This document shows, piece by piece, positions 42,824 to 55,582 of a DNA stretch of 64,000 bases (its first letter is position 1; each line of letters begins with the position of its first letter). The notes beneath the pieces are model-generated. The model ran no database searches. It was not told where the DNA came from and saw nothing but the letters and a program-made list of their open reading frames with translations. Source of the stretch: Nothopassalora personata (taxonomy: Eukaryota > Ascomycota > Dothideomycetes > Mycosphaerellales > Mycosphaerellaceae). A program made the position numbers and the translations under genes. The stretch is taken from the NCBI GenBank assembly GCA_033816765.1, contig CM066291.1, positions 1,736,001 to 1,800,000 of the forward strand, given 5' to 3'.

Positions 42824-45800
42824 TCACAACTCATCAACCTCCATTCCCTCACTCTCATCTGCCGCGCCCTCGGGCTCAGCCAGCTCACCCTTCTCAATCA
42901 AAGCCCCAAAATCCGCATTAACCTTCTCCACATCCTCCTTGCTCACATCCCTCATCGCCTCATTCATCATCAAGAACTTGTCCATAATCCCCTCCTCCCT
43001 GAGATTATGCAGCTCGTCCGCCGCCTCGACACCTTCCTTCCCCTGTTCTCTCTCCTCCAATCTCGAGTAAAAAGCCTCGAAAGTGTGTGGAGTGAAAATT
43101 GCCTTGTACGTGTTCACCGCAATACGCAGTTCGAGCTTCTCCTCGTTCTTGACGTCGAGGATCCGGGACTTCTCCAGCACACTTTGAGCATGTGCGTCAT
43201 TGGTGGCGGGCGGGAAAGTCTCCGATCGTGGATCGGCTCCATAAGCCTTAATGTTGGACGGAAGGAAGGGATAGTTAATCCTGCTAATGTCGACACCGTC
43301 GGTGTTGTCCACGCTGGTGTAGCTGGCGATGTAGTAGCGCCAGCGGTTCTCGCGGTCCATAGCAGTAAGGCCGTCGGCGCCGATCGGATCGTCTTTCTTC
43401 TGGAGATAGATCTTGACCTTGTTCGCAAATTGCTCCTTTGGAGCGGAGCCGTCCTCAGGACAGAAGCCCCGGGTGTTGGCACTCTCGAAATCGATTCGGT
43501 AGATCTCCGAGTCTTTCGCCATCTTCTCAACGGCCTTGCGGTAGTCAGTCTGTTGCTGAGCGGTGCTTGTCTCTTTCATACGGTCCTTCTTGAAAAGCGT
43601 GTAGATGTCTGCAGACTTGTCCTTGCCCTCGCTGTTCATGACCTGGATAGCATCTCTGGTCAAGGTGGTGATGATCTTTTCGAACGGATAGAGCTGATAT
43701 CCAGATTGCAAGTAAAAGCGTCGCAGAGTGTCCTCGACTTCGCTGACTTCTTTATCACCACGCAGCACCTCCTCGAACATGCCAAGCATCTGGGTATAGT
43801 AGTTCGCATTCGCGCTGGTATCAACAAAGTACGAATCTGGCAGCCTGTCTGCGATGCCCAACTCGATGGCAGGCTTGACCCTCGACGCGTTCTCCACAGT
43901 CTTCTTGACATCCTGCTCCGCTGCCTTCAGCTTGCACAGTCGCTCGTACAAGATCAAGAACAGGCGGATGAAGCAGTAAATCGAAGTATTGGCCCAGCAT
44001 CGGTAGAGGTTACGCTTCTGTGGCTCGTGCGGGTTGATGTCTTTGCTACCGGCATTGTTGCCGCCAGTCGGGTGCTCGAGCCATCTGCCAGTCGACACAT
44101 CCTGCTTCTCGCCAGTGTCTTCGACAGTGTCGACGACCATCTCCTCGTCAGCGTTGGAAGCAATCTCCGGTGTTGACGCGCGGCTAGTACTGTCGTCTCG
44201 GGCTCGATTGGGCTTCCTGCCACGGTTGAGAGCCTGTCGCAGAAGGCCGCCGCTGTTCTTACCAGCGCCACCCTTGCGAGAAGCACTTGCTGCGCCCTCT
44301 TCGCCACCAGAAGCTGCATCTTCTGCAGGCTCGTTGTCAGGCGAAGGTTGGAATCTGTTGTCGATCTCCTCCTTTAATGCATCAGCATCAAATCCAAAGA
44401 AGAGCGCGACAAAGTCCCGGATGAACGTGAATAGCTTCGGATGATCAGTCGACATTTGCGAATCGACATGCGACAGGATCAAGTAAGCAGCATCGACCAC
44501 AACGTCCTTGTCGGTGACCTCGTACTCCAGCTGTGGCTGACGGAGCGCACTCGGGTTGATGTGACTGAGTCGCTTCATCTCCTCATACTTGACCTGCACT
44601 TCCTGTTGCAGCGTCTTATTCTGGAACTGGCGTCTGTCGATGTGCTTGGTCTGAGCAGCCTGATGGTCCAGAGACCTCCAGAACATCTTCTGCGTCTGCT
44701 CACGCCAGACCTTCTCCCACTCGCGCTGTGCCATTTTCCAGGTCTCGAGGCGTTCCTTCAAGCGGTTCAAGAGAACGGGTATTACCATATAAGGCCGTTC
44801 GTGAAGCTGCCGGATAACGTCTTCGCCCTTATCCCTATTATAGAGCTTCATGATGACGCGCTTGTAGATTGTCTCACTCTGTCCGCCCAGTCCTTGAGGT
44901 AGGGTGTACTGCACCTGTTCTCGATCCGGCATACGTCTGAGTGATGTTGCGATCGGCTCCAGCAGCTGAATGGTTCTACTGCACGCCTCTATGTTGAAGT
45001 CGTAATCGTGGCGCTCCTCCTCGATCCTATGGAGAGCTTCCTCGTGCACATTCTTGCGATGCGCAATAAACCCCGAGTCTTCTGATGCCCACGTCGGATG
45101 CGATGCCCACTCGTCGTTGAGGACTGAATTGCACAGCTCGTCGCGACCACTGCATGGCTTTTGTCGCTCCCGCTTTGGCAGCAGGCGGTAGCTAGGGCCC
45201 AAGCCCCTGCAGTTGCTAAGCATGACTCGGCCAGAAGGCACGCGCGGCTTGTTCTCAATCAAGACATCCTTCTCGTCGTATCCGACCCAGTTCTTGAGCC
45301 ACGCGACCAGCTCAGCATTGCCGCCGATGAACAGCTGTGCCCGATAAACCAGCGTGGATCGATCGATGAGATCCTGGCTGAACAGATTGCAGAGCTTGAG
45401 GAACTCATTCATGGAATTCTTATTGCCAATCGTCTTCTTCGCCTTATCAAAGAATCCTAGCTCTTCACTGGTCGCCGCAGTCGTAGTCGTCGGCTCGAGT
45501 GGTGCGGGTAGTTGTGGGATGAGCGTGGGCGAGGTCGGTGGTTGATCGTTCGGTCCTTTCGCTGCTGGCTGCGTCTTAAGCCGCTTGTTAGGCTGCGCCT
45601 GGAACTGCGGCTTCGCACCACTGGGACCCGGTACGCCGTCTTGTACGCGATCGGCGGTGCCTTGGCGGTCGTTACGTTTGCGCTTGTTGTCCTTGGAAGC
45701 AGGCGTAGGCGCGAAATTGCCGACGGGCGGCAGGCCTCGAGCATGGCCTGGAGTGCCCATCTGGGTCTCACGCGACATGACCGGGCTGTACATAGCGCCG

Positions 45801-47348
45801 CTGCCTTCGTTCCGAACGTTGGAGATGAGTACGTTGCCTTCTGCTTCCTGCCGTGCGCGCTCTGCAGCTGTCTTCGCAGCAGCGGCCGATTCAGGAAGGA
45901 ATTGCTTGAAGTCTTCGAGCAGGTCTGGCGCGGTTTTGAACAAGTGGGTGACCTGACTATACACGTCCTGGATCGGTTTCGATTCGCGTTGATAGGTCTG
46001 CAGTATCTCGAGGAATTGCTTGTAGATGTCGGGATGCGCAGAAAAGCGATTCTGAATCAACGAGTTAGTCAAGTGCTGAGGACAAAATCTTGGCGATCGT
46101 CTCGGAAGGTGATTGATCCATTGTTTGGCGAAATCTGGTGAACAAGGAGGAGATGGCTGGGCGTGAGTGGGTGAGCTGCTTTTCAGACGTACCTTGATCT
46201 TGTTCACATAGCTGATAGCGTGGTTGAACTCAACCGGACCGCGCTTCTCTTCACCTGCACCGCCCGCGGCGAGGTCAGCAGCGACTTGTCCAGGCAATGG
46301 AGTTGCCCGTGGCGATATGCCAGCTCTGAGAGATGCACCACCAGCAGCAGTAGACACTGCGGTCTGTAGCGAATTGAGTCCGCGTTGTTCTTGCTGATGC
46401 ATGGCTCGTTGCTCTTCCTGTTGGCGTGCAGCTTCATGCGGAGAAAGTTGCTGTTGCGGACCAGGTGCGGCAGGTCCAAGTGGTCGTCCGCTTGGGCTGA
46501 ATATCATTTGTGCACTTTGCGCTCCTGGTTGTGGTGTAAAAGTGCCGTTGGCTGGGCGCGAGCCCTCGTGATCGCCTAGCCTGCTATGTGGACGAGGTTG
46601 CGGCATCGCTTGAACTGTTGTGCCCATGGGGGTGGTCACGCGGATGGAGTTTGGATCATCGCCGGCGCCGCACTCGATTCGATAGCCTGGCGGCAAAAAA
46701 GTGTTGAACCCTTGGATCAGGTCAGGATTTCCGGCGAAAAGCGTGCTCACACGGCCGATCACGCCCGGCGTGTCTATCGCACCGGACTTGAAGTCCTTCA
46801 TAATGTCCAGAAATTTGTTGTATACATCTGGGTGATCGGCAAACTGGACCTTCACCTGATCGAGGTAGCTGAGCGCATCGTTGAGGATGGGCTGTTGGCC
46901 CTGGCCTTGCCCCTGCGCCATTGGCTGCTGTTGTTGTTGCTGCTGCTGTTGGGCTTGCTGGGCTTGTGAGCCCGGGGCGTATGGCGCAAGAAGGCTGGCC
47001 TGTTGTGTATGCTGTGGGGGGTGCGCATGCGGGTTCTGCACGGGACCTCCGCCGAAGATGTTGCCAGGTCCGCTCGGTGCGCCTAACGGCGGCTGGGGAA
47101 GCTGTTGCTGTTGCTGCTGCTGTTGCTGCTGGTGTTGGTGGGCGATGCTGGGGTTTCCGAGCAGACCATTCGGGCCATGCACTGTCGGGGGAGGGACAGC
47201 TCGCGGCTGATGCAGATGTGGTGGGCCTTGATGCGGCGGGGCTTGTTCCATCCGTCTCCTCTCTTCTTCGCGATGGCGCCGGTCCTCTTCCTCTTTGATA
47301 TGTATGCGCTCCACCTCCCGCTCCCGCTCCCGCTCTCGTTGTTGTTGC

Positions 47349-47394
<46 letters not shown>

Positions 47395-47973
47395 GGTGCT
47401 GCTGCTGCTGCTGCTCACGTTCTCTTTCTGGCGGCCCTGGCTGACCTGTTGCTTGGCTCAGAGGAGGCAGTCCGAAGGCGGCACCCAGCGGCGGTCGATC
47501 GTCGGGGCGATGCGATGGTACGGGGGGCTGTCTCGGCGAGCTTTGACTGATGCCGGCGAGATTGGCCAAGCTGTGAGGGTGTTGCTGAAACGGTGGAAAG
47601 GGTCCGCCGGACGGGGGCAGTCCGCTTGGACCTTGGGGCGGAGATTGCTGTGGGTTGTGCTGCGGCGTCCCGGGTCTGCGCACGACATGTCATCAGCACT
47701 GTCTCGGTGTACCGCAGCGCTATGTATCGTTATATATCGTTTGTGCAGATACGTGGCAAGCGGCTGGATGAAGCCAGGTCTGGCAGCGACGAAGCTCAAT
47801 GCCGACCACGCCACAGCATTGTATCTGCGACATAACACGCAACGTTTCTACATCCAAGGACTTGCTTACCCAAAACTGGCGCCAGGACGTGGCGGCGGGG
47901 CTTGTGAACCATCACCACCGCCGCCGCCGCCGCCGCCGCCGTGTTGCCAACTGCGATGCCCTCCAGGATCCAT
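42824..47973 (-). CDS. sin3: SIN3 transcriptional corepressor (HDAC complex scaffold)
   Basis: Exons in the minus sense: 47,870-47,973, 46,193-47,675 and 42,824-46,051; introns of 194 and 141 bp; 1,604 residues. Exon 1 begins MDPGGHRSWQ with a Gly run; the GTAAGC donor and CGCAG acceptor join in frame. Then come long Gln-rich tracts. PAH1 (LNDALSYLDQVKVQF, with HPDVYNKFLDIM), PAH2 (FNHAISYVNKIK, with HPDIYKQFLEIL) and PAH3 (LGFFDKAKKTIGN) are amphipathic helix repeats for binding repressors. The histone-deacetylase interaction domain starts at CRGLGPSYRLLPKRE. A Sin3 C-terminal domain follows, with an acidic end. SIN3 scaffolds Rpd3-type deacetylases on chromatin. It shares a divergent promoter with FCY1. 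Confidence 0.95.
47337..47415. repeat. Trinucleotide repeat coding poly-glutamine in SIN3
   Basis: A long run of TTG/CTG triplets (CAA/CAG on the coding strand) gives more than 20 consecutive Gln. Further Gln tracts lie at about 46,920-46,960 and 47,100-47,135. Length polymorphism is likely. Confidence 0.9.
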
Positions 47974-48562
47974 CTCTATCGATCGTTGCGACCGAGCGCA
48001 CAGCTATCTGCTCCGTTCTGCCAAAATACTCTTCAACGAAACTCGTCTATGTCTCGAATGGTTGCGCAGGTGTCGAGGGGAGGTCGCAGAGCTTTGCAGC
48101 TGGTAATAGGCTATCGGGCTGCGCGTGGTTGGACACCTCCAGAAACGCGTTCGCTTGCGCCCCCACAGTCAGGGTCGCGTGGGGATGGAACAAAAGAACT
48201 GTCGCCAAGAAAAATGCAAGTCGCTGGCGGCAGAGGTACGATAGGAGATGCGTATGGCAGTCCGTCCCTTCTGCGCTACATCGTGTGACGTGAATGCAGT
48301 CGTGTGAGGGCGTAGGGAGAGGAGCGGAACATGCAAAGCTTCGCTGAGTCTTCTCGGCGTCGAACGTCACTCGTTCGGAGTCGTTCCTGGACGTTTCAAG
48401 GATGATCGCTCGAGATGCTGTAATTTGATTGGACACTCTAACTACCGATGACCGCTTTCCCACACGTGACACAATGCCATCCGCCGACTTCGCATCGCAC
48501 GTGAAAGTCATCGTCCGTCACGGTTGCTCCTTCGCTCACAGCAAGCCTAGAATACATCAAGC
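47974..48562. other. Divergent promoter region between SIN3 and FCY1
   Basis: About 590 bp between two outward-facing start codons. No coding signal was found. Confidence 0.6.
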
Positions 48563-49114
48563 ATGTCGGTAAACGATCCCGGCTTCAAAGCCGCCTTCGA
48601 AGAAGCCAAGACAGGAGCCTCAGAAGGCGGTGTGCCAATCGGCGCCTGTCTCGTCTCAGCAGATGGCAAAATCCTAGGCCGAGGCCATAACATGCGTGTT
48701 CAAAAGAATAGTGCAATCTTGCATGTATGTAGTAGTAACTTTTCTGTACACCTATCTATGCCGTCCTTGTAGCCACTTCTGGCCACATCACTTAGCCACT
48801 CACGAGGTTAACAACGTCTCTACCAGGGCGAAACAGCAGCCCTAGAAAACGCAGGCCGCCTGCCAGCATCAGCATACAAAGGCTCCACCATGTACACCAC
48901 TCTATCTCCCTGCGATATGTGCACCGGAGCCTGCGTTCTGTACAAAGTTTCGCGCGTCGTGATGGGCGAGAATAACACTTTTGTTGGCGGCGAGGACCAC
49001 CTTCGTGCAAAGGGTATCGAAGTTATCAACCTGAAAGATGCCGAATGCGAGCGATTGATGAAAGACTTCGTCGCAGCGCATCCCGAAGACTGGTGGGTCA
49101 TAATGCGGGGCTGA
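48563..49114 (+). CDS. FCY1: Cytosine deaminase
   Basis: Exons 48,563-48,724 and 48,827-49,114 with a 102-bp GTATGT...CCAG intron; 149 residues, close to the yeast enzyme (158). The zinc site is complete: the splice joins H to GETAALENAG, restoring the HxE motif (His ligand and catalytic Glu), and SPCDMCTGAC supplies the PCxxC cysteines. GGVPIGACLV and a C-terminal HPEDWW fit the family. It deaminates cytosine to uracil in pyrimidine salvage and also converts 5-fluorocytosine. It is convergent with HEM12, 245 bp apart. Confidence 0.94.
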
Positions 49115-49359
49115 TGCTCATCATGAGCCTGGCTGACGATTTGGGTAGGTATGAGGATATTGGCGAGGACAAATGAGGTGTGCTGTGTCAGTGGGCTGTC
49201 GTCGTTGGGACTACCAATCTTGGTGTAGGATGTTGCGTTCGTGCATTTTCTCTTCGGCGGCTCTGATGTCGACTTTCGCAGGGAAGGATTCAGCCAAATG
49301 TTCACCTAGATTTTGGTTGGTGAACGACTTTTGAGGGAGGGAGACTCTCGTGAGGAGAG

Positions 49360-50532
49360 TCAGCTGGAGCTGTATTCACCTGAGAGCCGGTGGATCTCCT
49401 GGAAGTAGAACGTGAGGTCGTCGGGGTTGACCCAAGGTGTGATGCCTAGACAAACGATGATTAGCAAGACCACGACAGCATACATTTTCCTAAACATACC
49501 ATGACCAAGATTCGCGATCCACCCCTGCTTCCCACCCCCGAACCCATCAACCATATTCTTCACAACCTTCGTAATCGCCTCATGCCCACCATACAGCACA
49601 CCAGGATCCGCATTCCCTTGCAACACTTTCCCATACTTCTGCGCAATAGCATAAGCCTCCCTCGGCTCATGCAACCAATCCAACCCCACAATATCATACT
49701 TCGTCTGACAAAGCTCTTCCACAGCATACCACGCCCCCTTCGCAAACACCACCATCGGCACAACCTCTTGCCCCAACTCCTGCAACCTCGCGGGCAAGTG
49801 GTCACAAATCCACTTCAAATACGGCAGCGAGAACTCCTGAAACGTCGTCGGACTCAACTCCCCCGCCCACGAATCGAAGATCTGCACAATCTGCGCACCA
49901 GCCATAACCTGGTGTGCCAAATACTCCACACACAACTCCGCAATTTTCTGCAACAGTGCCTTACTCTCTTTCGCATACTTATAAATCCACGTCTTCGTCT
50001 GCTTGAAAACTTTCGTCCCCCCTCCTTCCACCATATAGCACAAGAGCGTGAACGGCGCCCCACAGAATCCATACAGCGGAACTCTCCCATCCAACTTCTT
50101 CCTCGTCAACGTAATCGCATCGTAAACATAACTCAAGCTCTCCTTGACATCCACCTTCCTCTCCATAACCTCCCCATACTGCTTATCCTCCGGACTGCCC
50201 AGCGGTTCCGGGAAATGTGGACCTTTCCCATCGACCATGACCACTTCCATCCCCATTGCTTGCGGAATCACCAAAATGTCTGAGAATATGATGGCGGCGT
50301 CGATCAGGCCTTCGAAGCGATCTATGGGTTGGAGGGTCAGGTTTGAGGCGATCTCGGGAGAGCGGCAGCATTCGAAGAAATCGTGCTTTCCTTTCTCTTG
50401 GTGGTATTCGGGGAGGTAGCGGCCAGCTTGTCGCATTACCCAGCAAGGGGGGCGTTCGACTTTTTCTCCGCGGGCGGTGCGGAGGAGGAGGTCGTTTTTG
50501 AGGGGCGGGAAGGCGTGGAAAAGGTCGGCCAT
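49360..50532 (-). CDS. HEM12: Uroporphyrinogen decarboxylase
   Basis: Exons 49,500-50,532 and 49,360-49,445 with a 54-bp GTATGT...TCTAG intron; 372 residues, the usual length. Signature 1 is [15 protein letters not shown] near the N-terminus; signature 2 is [27 protein letters not shown] and [13 protein letters not shown] line the active site; the splice restores LGHGI. The cytosolic enzyme removes four carboxyl groups from uroporphyrinogen III to give coproporphyrinogen III in heme synthesis. Directly upstream of the ATG is a GGT/ACC triplet run (about 50,533-50,566) that would be in the 5' leader. Confidence 0.95.
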   Translation of the reverse strand: MADLFHAFPPLKNDLLLRTARGEKVERPPCWVMRQAGRYLPEYHQEKGKHDFFECCRSPEIASNLTLQPIDRFEGLIDAAIIFSDILVIPQAMGMEVVMVDGKGPHFPEPLGSPEDKQYGEVMERKVDVKESLSYVYDAITLTRKKLDGRVPLYGFCGAPFTLLCYMVEGGGTKVFKQTKTWIYKYAKESKALLQKIAELCVEYLAHQVMAGAQIVQIFDSWAGELSPTTFQEFSLPYLKWICDHLPARLQELGQEVVPMVVFAKGAWYAVEELCQTKYDIVGLDWLHEPREAYAIAQKYGKVLQGNADPGVLYGGHEAITKVVKNMVDGFGGGKQGWIANLGHGMFRKMYAVVVLLIIVCLGITPWVNPDDLTFYFQEIHRLSGEYSSS

Positions 50533-52142
50533 TGTGGGTGGTGGTGGTGGTGGTGGTGGTGGTGGTGTGTGAAGGATGGTGAAGGTCAAGTTTATAGCAA
50601 TGCGGTAGTTCTAGTGACGGCTTTGGCAGGGCCTCGGCAGCGACTTTGGTGGGGTGTTGTGCCCGTCCAACTCTCTTTCACAAACGTCATCAACTACACT
50701 TGCCTCAATGTACTACCTGTTGACGGCATCACGACCCTACGACCAGGCAGGAGTGGAGTTCTGATGTCCAGATGCTCGGTGATCGTTGAAGTGGCTCGTC
50801 CGCGCAACCGAGACGTCCAAACATGATTACTTCTGAGATGCCACATAATCATATCCGACATGGCAGCAGAGACGATCTACCACCAGTCACATCCGGTCCG
50901 CATCTATTGGTCGAAGAGAACAATACTACCACGCAGACGCCGAGCTTATGGCCAAGAGAACTACTATGGCAGCTGGGGAGTCATCGATACACTACTGAAA
51001 TAAGTTGCCTTTTCCAGGCGTCCAACTGATCGGAAGGATGTACCACGCTGATAGCTGGACTTGTGCGAAGAAGACGTAATTGGTCTGGAGTCCCTGGTCA
51101 GGTCGTATGATTGCTCTAGCGATATTTCCGAGCAAGATACCTGGTTTGGCTGTACGAATCGGTAGGAAGACTTGGCGCGGCAGTACCCCAGCGACGATAA
51201 CTTGCGTCCGACCACGACACAGTCTTTGCGCATGGCGTAGCCTGCTTCGTGAGCGAGAGTAGAAGCGTCCAGCATCACGAAGCGCTATCGCTCGGCGCGG
51301 ACACATACGCTCTTCGATGGGACAGGCTTCTAGGACTTTCATAAACCGTGATTGAGAACCACAGCAAAACATCCCAGCGTGTATATCCACGCGCGTAAGC
51401 GCTATCGTTACTGTGGATCTCCAAGCATGTGAGAAAGGACCACCTTGCTGGTCACACGACCGGCGCCTCCGAGCATATGCAAACACTTCTTTTCTTTCCG
51501 AGTTCATCTTTTGCGCCTCTAGGCTACCACAGTAGAGACACTATATCACCACTACTCCACCTACACCAGCAGTGTGGGTAGCTCTCACACATCTAACTTG
51601 CGGTATGCTAACCTATGCTTGAGCCGCTCTACACACTCACCTCGCTCTCGCTTGTCATGTGCAAGCGCAGACCACCAGCAAGACGGAGCGGTTGTGGCCA
51701 CATGCGGTGGCCCGTCGCACGAATCAGTGAATATGTGCACAGACAGGTTATGGAATGGTCTCATAGAATGAACGGCGTATACGCCGATTTATTATAGTCC
51801 AAGACCATGACAAAGCCATGCGCGACGGCTTTCCCTTCGAGATCTGGCTATGCGCTGCCTCCAGCAGCGATTGAGGTGCCGGGTCTATGCGAGACCTGCC
51901 AGCCTCGCAAAGGTGAGCGTCTGGTGTCGGCTGAGATCAGCTACGCGGCAGCCAGTGCGGCACGTGACAGTGAGCAAGGCAGTGAAAGCGGACAGGAGAA
52001 TATGCCGCCAGCATATGGTACTTTCACTGATCGCGTCGCGCCACAGTCTTGTTCCTCTATCATTGGTGTAATACCAGGCTACTGGCGCAGAATACCTATC
52101 CTTCGGGCTGGCCGGGTAAATATCGTCCCTATGCATGCGCGC
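50533..52142. other. Intergenic stretch
   Basis: 1.6 kb between HEM12 and the aminopeptidase. A 171-codon minus-strand frame (50,992-51,507) and overlapping frames show no recognised motif. Arg-rich composition suggests chance, though a decayed gene is possible. Confidence 0.4.
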
Positions 52143-54602
52143 TCACTTGGTCTTCTCAAACAACTTCTCTACCATACCCTTACAGATAGGATGGTAAAAT
52201 TCTTTTACCTTCTCGAAAGTCGCCTCAGCCAGCTTGCGATCACACTTGATCAACTCCTTGTAAAGCGGTCTTACGAATTTCATCCTACCAACCTCGCCAA
52301 GCAACTTCGCCGTAGGCTCATACACGCTCTTGTCGCGAGCCTGAAGCCCTACCACCAAGTAGCGACTGACAAGCTCAATATTATTGCTGCTGGCGAAGCC
52401 GTACACTTTACCCATCGTGTCAACGAGCTCGGGGGAGAGTGGGCTGTCGAATGTTTGGACTTTCTCCAGGAACACGACGCTCTGATTAGCGGTGAAGTGT
52501 CTCACGTCGTTGGAGCTGGGCTTGAAGTATGTCCCGCCTGAGTTGTGGCCGTGCCATTGATCTGCTAGCTTGTAACATTGATCGGCGAGCTCAGTGTCGA
52601 AATCTGGTTTCGGTGGGTAGCCGGCTGAGTAGAACCTACCAAATGAAGGCGTTAGCTGAGCTCGAGGTGCACGAAGCAGTGACTTAGCCGCGTAGGTCGA
52701 AGAGAATGCGCGCAGCTTCACTTACCATGTATCCCAATCGACCTCGCTGAGCTTCTTGGCGGCTTCGCTGTCGTTGGCGAAGAATTCCAAAAGAGTAGCT
52801 TTGAATTCATAGCTGTCCACGGAACGTTGCTTAAATGTGGAGAAGTAATGCGGAATGAACTTATCCCACTTGGCCTTTCCAATCAGCCTCTCCAGGTGAT
52901 ACAGGAAGACGAAACCTTTCTCGTACGGTACACTCGAGAAAGCATCGTCCGGATCTTTGCCCTACGACAGAAGGATGTCAGCTGCCGTCGAGACTCCTAT
53001 CATTGTCTCAGATGATCTTGCTGCTGGAGAGATAGAGCATAGCACGATGCGCCTATCCCACTATTGCAGCGCTCTCCGTAGCACTGGAGTGGGCTTGTGT
53101 GATACATACCTTGAGATCGGGAATGAGCTTCGTGAATTCATGATCTTCACCGAAGCCTTCGATACTGTCGCTGAGTGCCTTCCAGCCAATGATAGCCGAA
53201 AAATCACGATGCTTGTCACCACCATGAACATCCGCTTGCAATCGTCGCTCCAGATACGTAGTCCAGCCCTCGTTCAGCCAGAAGTGCTCCCAGCTTGCGT
53301 TGCTGACGAGATTACCTGACCAGGAATGGCTGAGCTCGTGAGCGATCACGTCCACGTTCTGCCTATCTCCAGAGACCACGGTAGGTGTGGCAAAGGTGTA
53401 GACGGGATTCTCCATGCCGCCATAAGGGAAGCTGGGTGGAAGCACGAGGACGTTGTAAGTCGTCCAAGCATAGGGGTATACGATCTTCTCGGCGGCCTGT
53501 GGAACGCAAGTGTCAGCTGAAGGTTTGGTGCCTTAAGAAAGAGTTATCCAAAGTGTCGACACTTTCTGAAGCGTTGAACTTCGTTGCAACGTAGCACATA
53601 CCTGAATGTAAGCTTCAGTGTCTTTCTCAAACTCCCACTGACTCGCCTTGAGCTCTTCCGGGCCTGTCCAGACAGTCGAACGTGGTCCGATAGAAGCTGA
53701 GGCAAGATCACCACTCGCTAGCGCAAATAGGTATGAAGGCATGGGGATTTCTTGGAGGAAGCTGTAAAGAAGTGTCCCGGGCTTGCCATTGTCTCCTGGT
53801 CGGAAATCCTTCACGCCGGCGGGAAGACCAGAAGCCAATACTGGTAGTGGCGATCTGATGTTGAAAGAGTAGGTCGACTTCACATCAGGAGTATCCTGGC
53901 AGGGAAGTAATGATCTCGCGTGTATAGCCTGACATTGGGAGAACATGTAGGGATGCTTCTTGTTGCTGGTCTGGGCTGGAGTCAACCTGCAGAACGAATA
54001 CTATCAGCTGCGCTCGAGATGGTATACATTGTCTTGGGATGATGTGCAAAAAACAGAGCCAAGCAATGCTCGAAGCTCATCTCCCAAGAACCAATCAACA
54101 TCTGTGCCACTGGTCGGTGTTCGAGACTTTCAGTACATACCATTGCAAAGCAGTGCAGTCCTTCGTCGTCTGGACACCAATTTGCACTGTGACACGTGGC
54201 GATGCTGAGCTCAGCTGCTGCTTGCTCAAGTTGATCGTCAATGGACTACCGTATGGCTCTACACGCTTCGTGGACAAGTCCCATTGGACTTTCTCGCCAC
54301 CTATGTCAACACTGGTGATGCTTAGGTGACTGTGGCATCATCAGCTTCCGGACATTCCCCGAGTAGAGTGGCTGATACCTGGTGTCAAGAATGATCTTGC
54401 TCTCATCTGCCAATTTCTCCAGCTCTAGCTGGACAGTGCCCACAAGCTGCTTAGCATCAAAGTCTATCTCGAAGTTGGCAGTAGTGTGCTTTGTCCGCCA
54501 AGCATTGTAGTTCGAGAGAGTGTTCGGGTCTCGAGGTGCATGGATATTACGAGCAGCCTCCGCCGCTACGGTATCGGACGCTTTCGTCAGTCTGATGGCC
54601 AT
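52143..54602 (-). CDS. LAP2: Leukotriene A4 hydrolase-type aminopeptidase (M1 family)
   Basis: Six exons in the minus sense: 54,379-54,602, 54,141-54,329, 53,602-53,986, 53,110-53,496, 52,726-52,961 and 52,143-52,635; 637 residues. Introns of 49, 154, 105, 148 and 90 bp all have GT-AG ends and keep the frame. The zinc site is [10 protein letters not shown], with the second Glu in [18 protein letters not shown] is the exopeptidase motif. The C-terminal helical domain of the LTA4H subfamily is present. It removes N-terminal residues from peptides and may hydrolyse lipid epoxides. The frame is open upstream to an ATG at 54,713, giving MNVFGFCGRAIKTSIVPAHW, a plausible mitochondrial presequence, so two start sites are possible. 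Confidence 0.93.
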
Positions 54603-54997
54603 GTTGCTGTGATGAGATGCTGTGAAGCAACGGGCGAAAGTGCTTGGAATTAGCCAATGGGCAGGGACGATCGAGGTTTTGATGGCTCGGCCACAGAAGC
54701 CAAACACATTCATTCGGCGGTCGAGATGGACATGAAGTTGTCAACATCAAATGAATGGAAGAATATCCCAATCACAGAGAGCAGAACAGTTGATTTCTTG
54801 TTGTTGTGTGTGTGTGCAAGGTCATAAGTGAGGTGGGGACCCGATCATGTGATAGCGGTCCTCTAGCGCGTGACGTCAAGACATGTTGCCTGACGCGACA
54901 TCACCTTGACCCCTCGCAAACAATTCTCCTTCCAGTTCCAACCCACCACCTAAGATCCATGCTCATAACCTGCTATCACCACCCTTTTCTACGGACA

Positions 54998-55525
54998 ATG
55001 TCTTCCAGGGCCCTAATTCCCATGAATTTGAGTCCATCCAGCCCTACCGAAGACCGTCTTGGCTAACGTTTGTGCCTCGCAGTTCGTGAACAGCTCTCCC
55101 CTAACAGCGACATAAACATCATTGGCATTGACGGTCCGACCACAATCGCCTTGGAAAGTAATCTGCCTCGTACAGCGTGCGTTGCACCGCGTCCAGCGGA
55201 CTTCAAGAGTCCAGCCTTGACTGATTACAACCATATATGCGATATACTACTGGCCATTCACCCAGATGTATAGCCATATCCCGTATGCCGTACATTGTAA
55301 CATGGCCTATGTCTGTGATGGTCCGGACTCGCTTGAGAACGACTTCAACTTCTCGCTTTTATTGCGGAAAGAAAGTTTCGTGGAGAGGCACGATGCGTAA
55401 ATCGAGGATCTGGCCATTCGGGCCTACTCACGAACACGGAGATCCTTGGAGCGCTTGTTGTCGAGGTACGGTTCAGCTTGGTATATGCTGAGCACAAACT
55501 TGACGGATCATGTACAAGTAAGACA
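54998..55525 (+). pseudogene. Broken unrecognised gene
   Basis: Starts MSSRALIPMNLSPSSPTEDR, meets TAA at 55,064, and continues in frame as VREQLSPNSDINIIGIDGPT. Near 55,265 it shifts frame to YSHIPYAVHCNMAYVCDGPD and NDFNFSLLLRKESFVERHDA, meets another TAA (about 55,398), then goes on as IEDLAIRAYSRTRRSLERLL. The segments read as one former protein with two stops and a frameshift. The family was not recognised. Confidence 0.4.
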
Positions 55526-55582
55526 CATCATGTTCTCAGCGACTGGCAAACGTTTCTTATCACGAAGGTCGTCATCCCAACT

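Noticed and set aside
42788..44176. Long plus-strand open frame (462 codons)
   Set aside because: Entirely antisense to the SIN3 C-terminal region, Leu/Val/Arg-rich composition and no domain; a shadow of strong codon bias on the other strand.
47105..48106. 333-codon plus-strand frame with poly-Leu
   Set aside because: Produced by the CAG/CAA repeat of SIN3 read antisense; the leucine run is not a real membrane protein.
51807..52541. 244-codon plus-strand frame
   Set aside because: Its second half is antisense to the last aminopeptidase exon, which has clear family sequence; the first half has no motif.
55064..55090. Tiny intron GTCTTG...CGCAG to rescue the broken gene
   Set aside because: 27 bp is too short for a fungal intron and the donor is weak.
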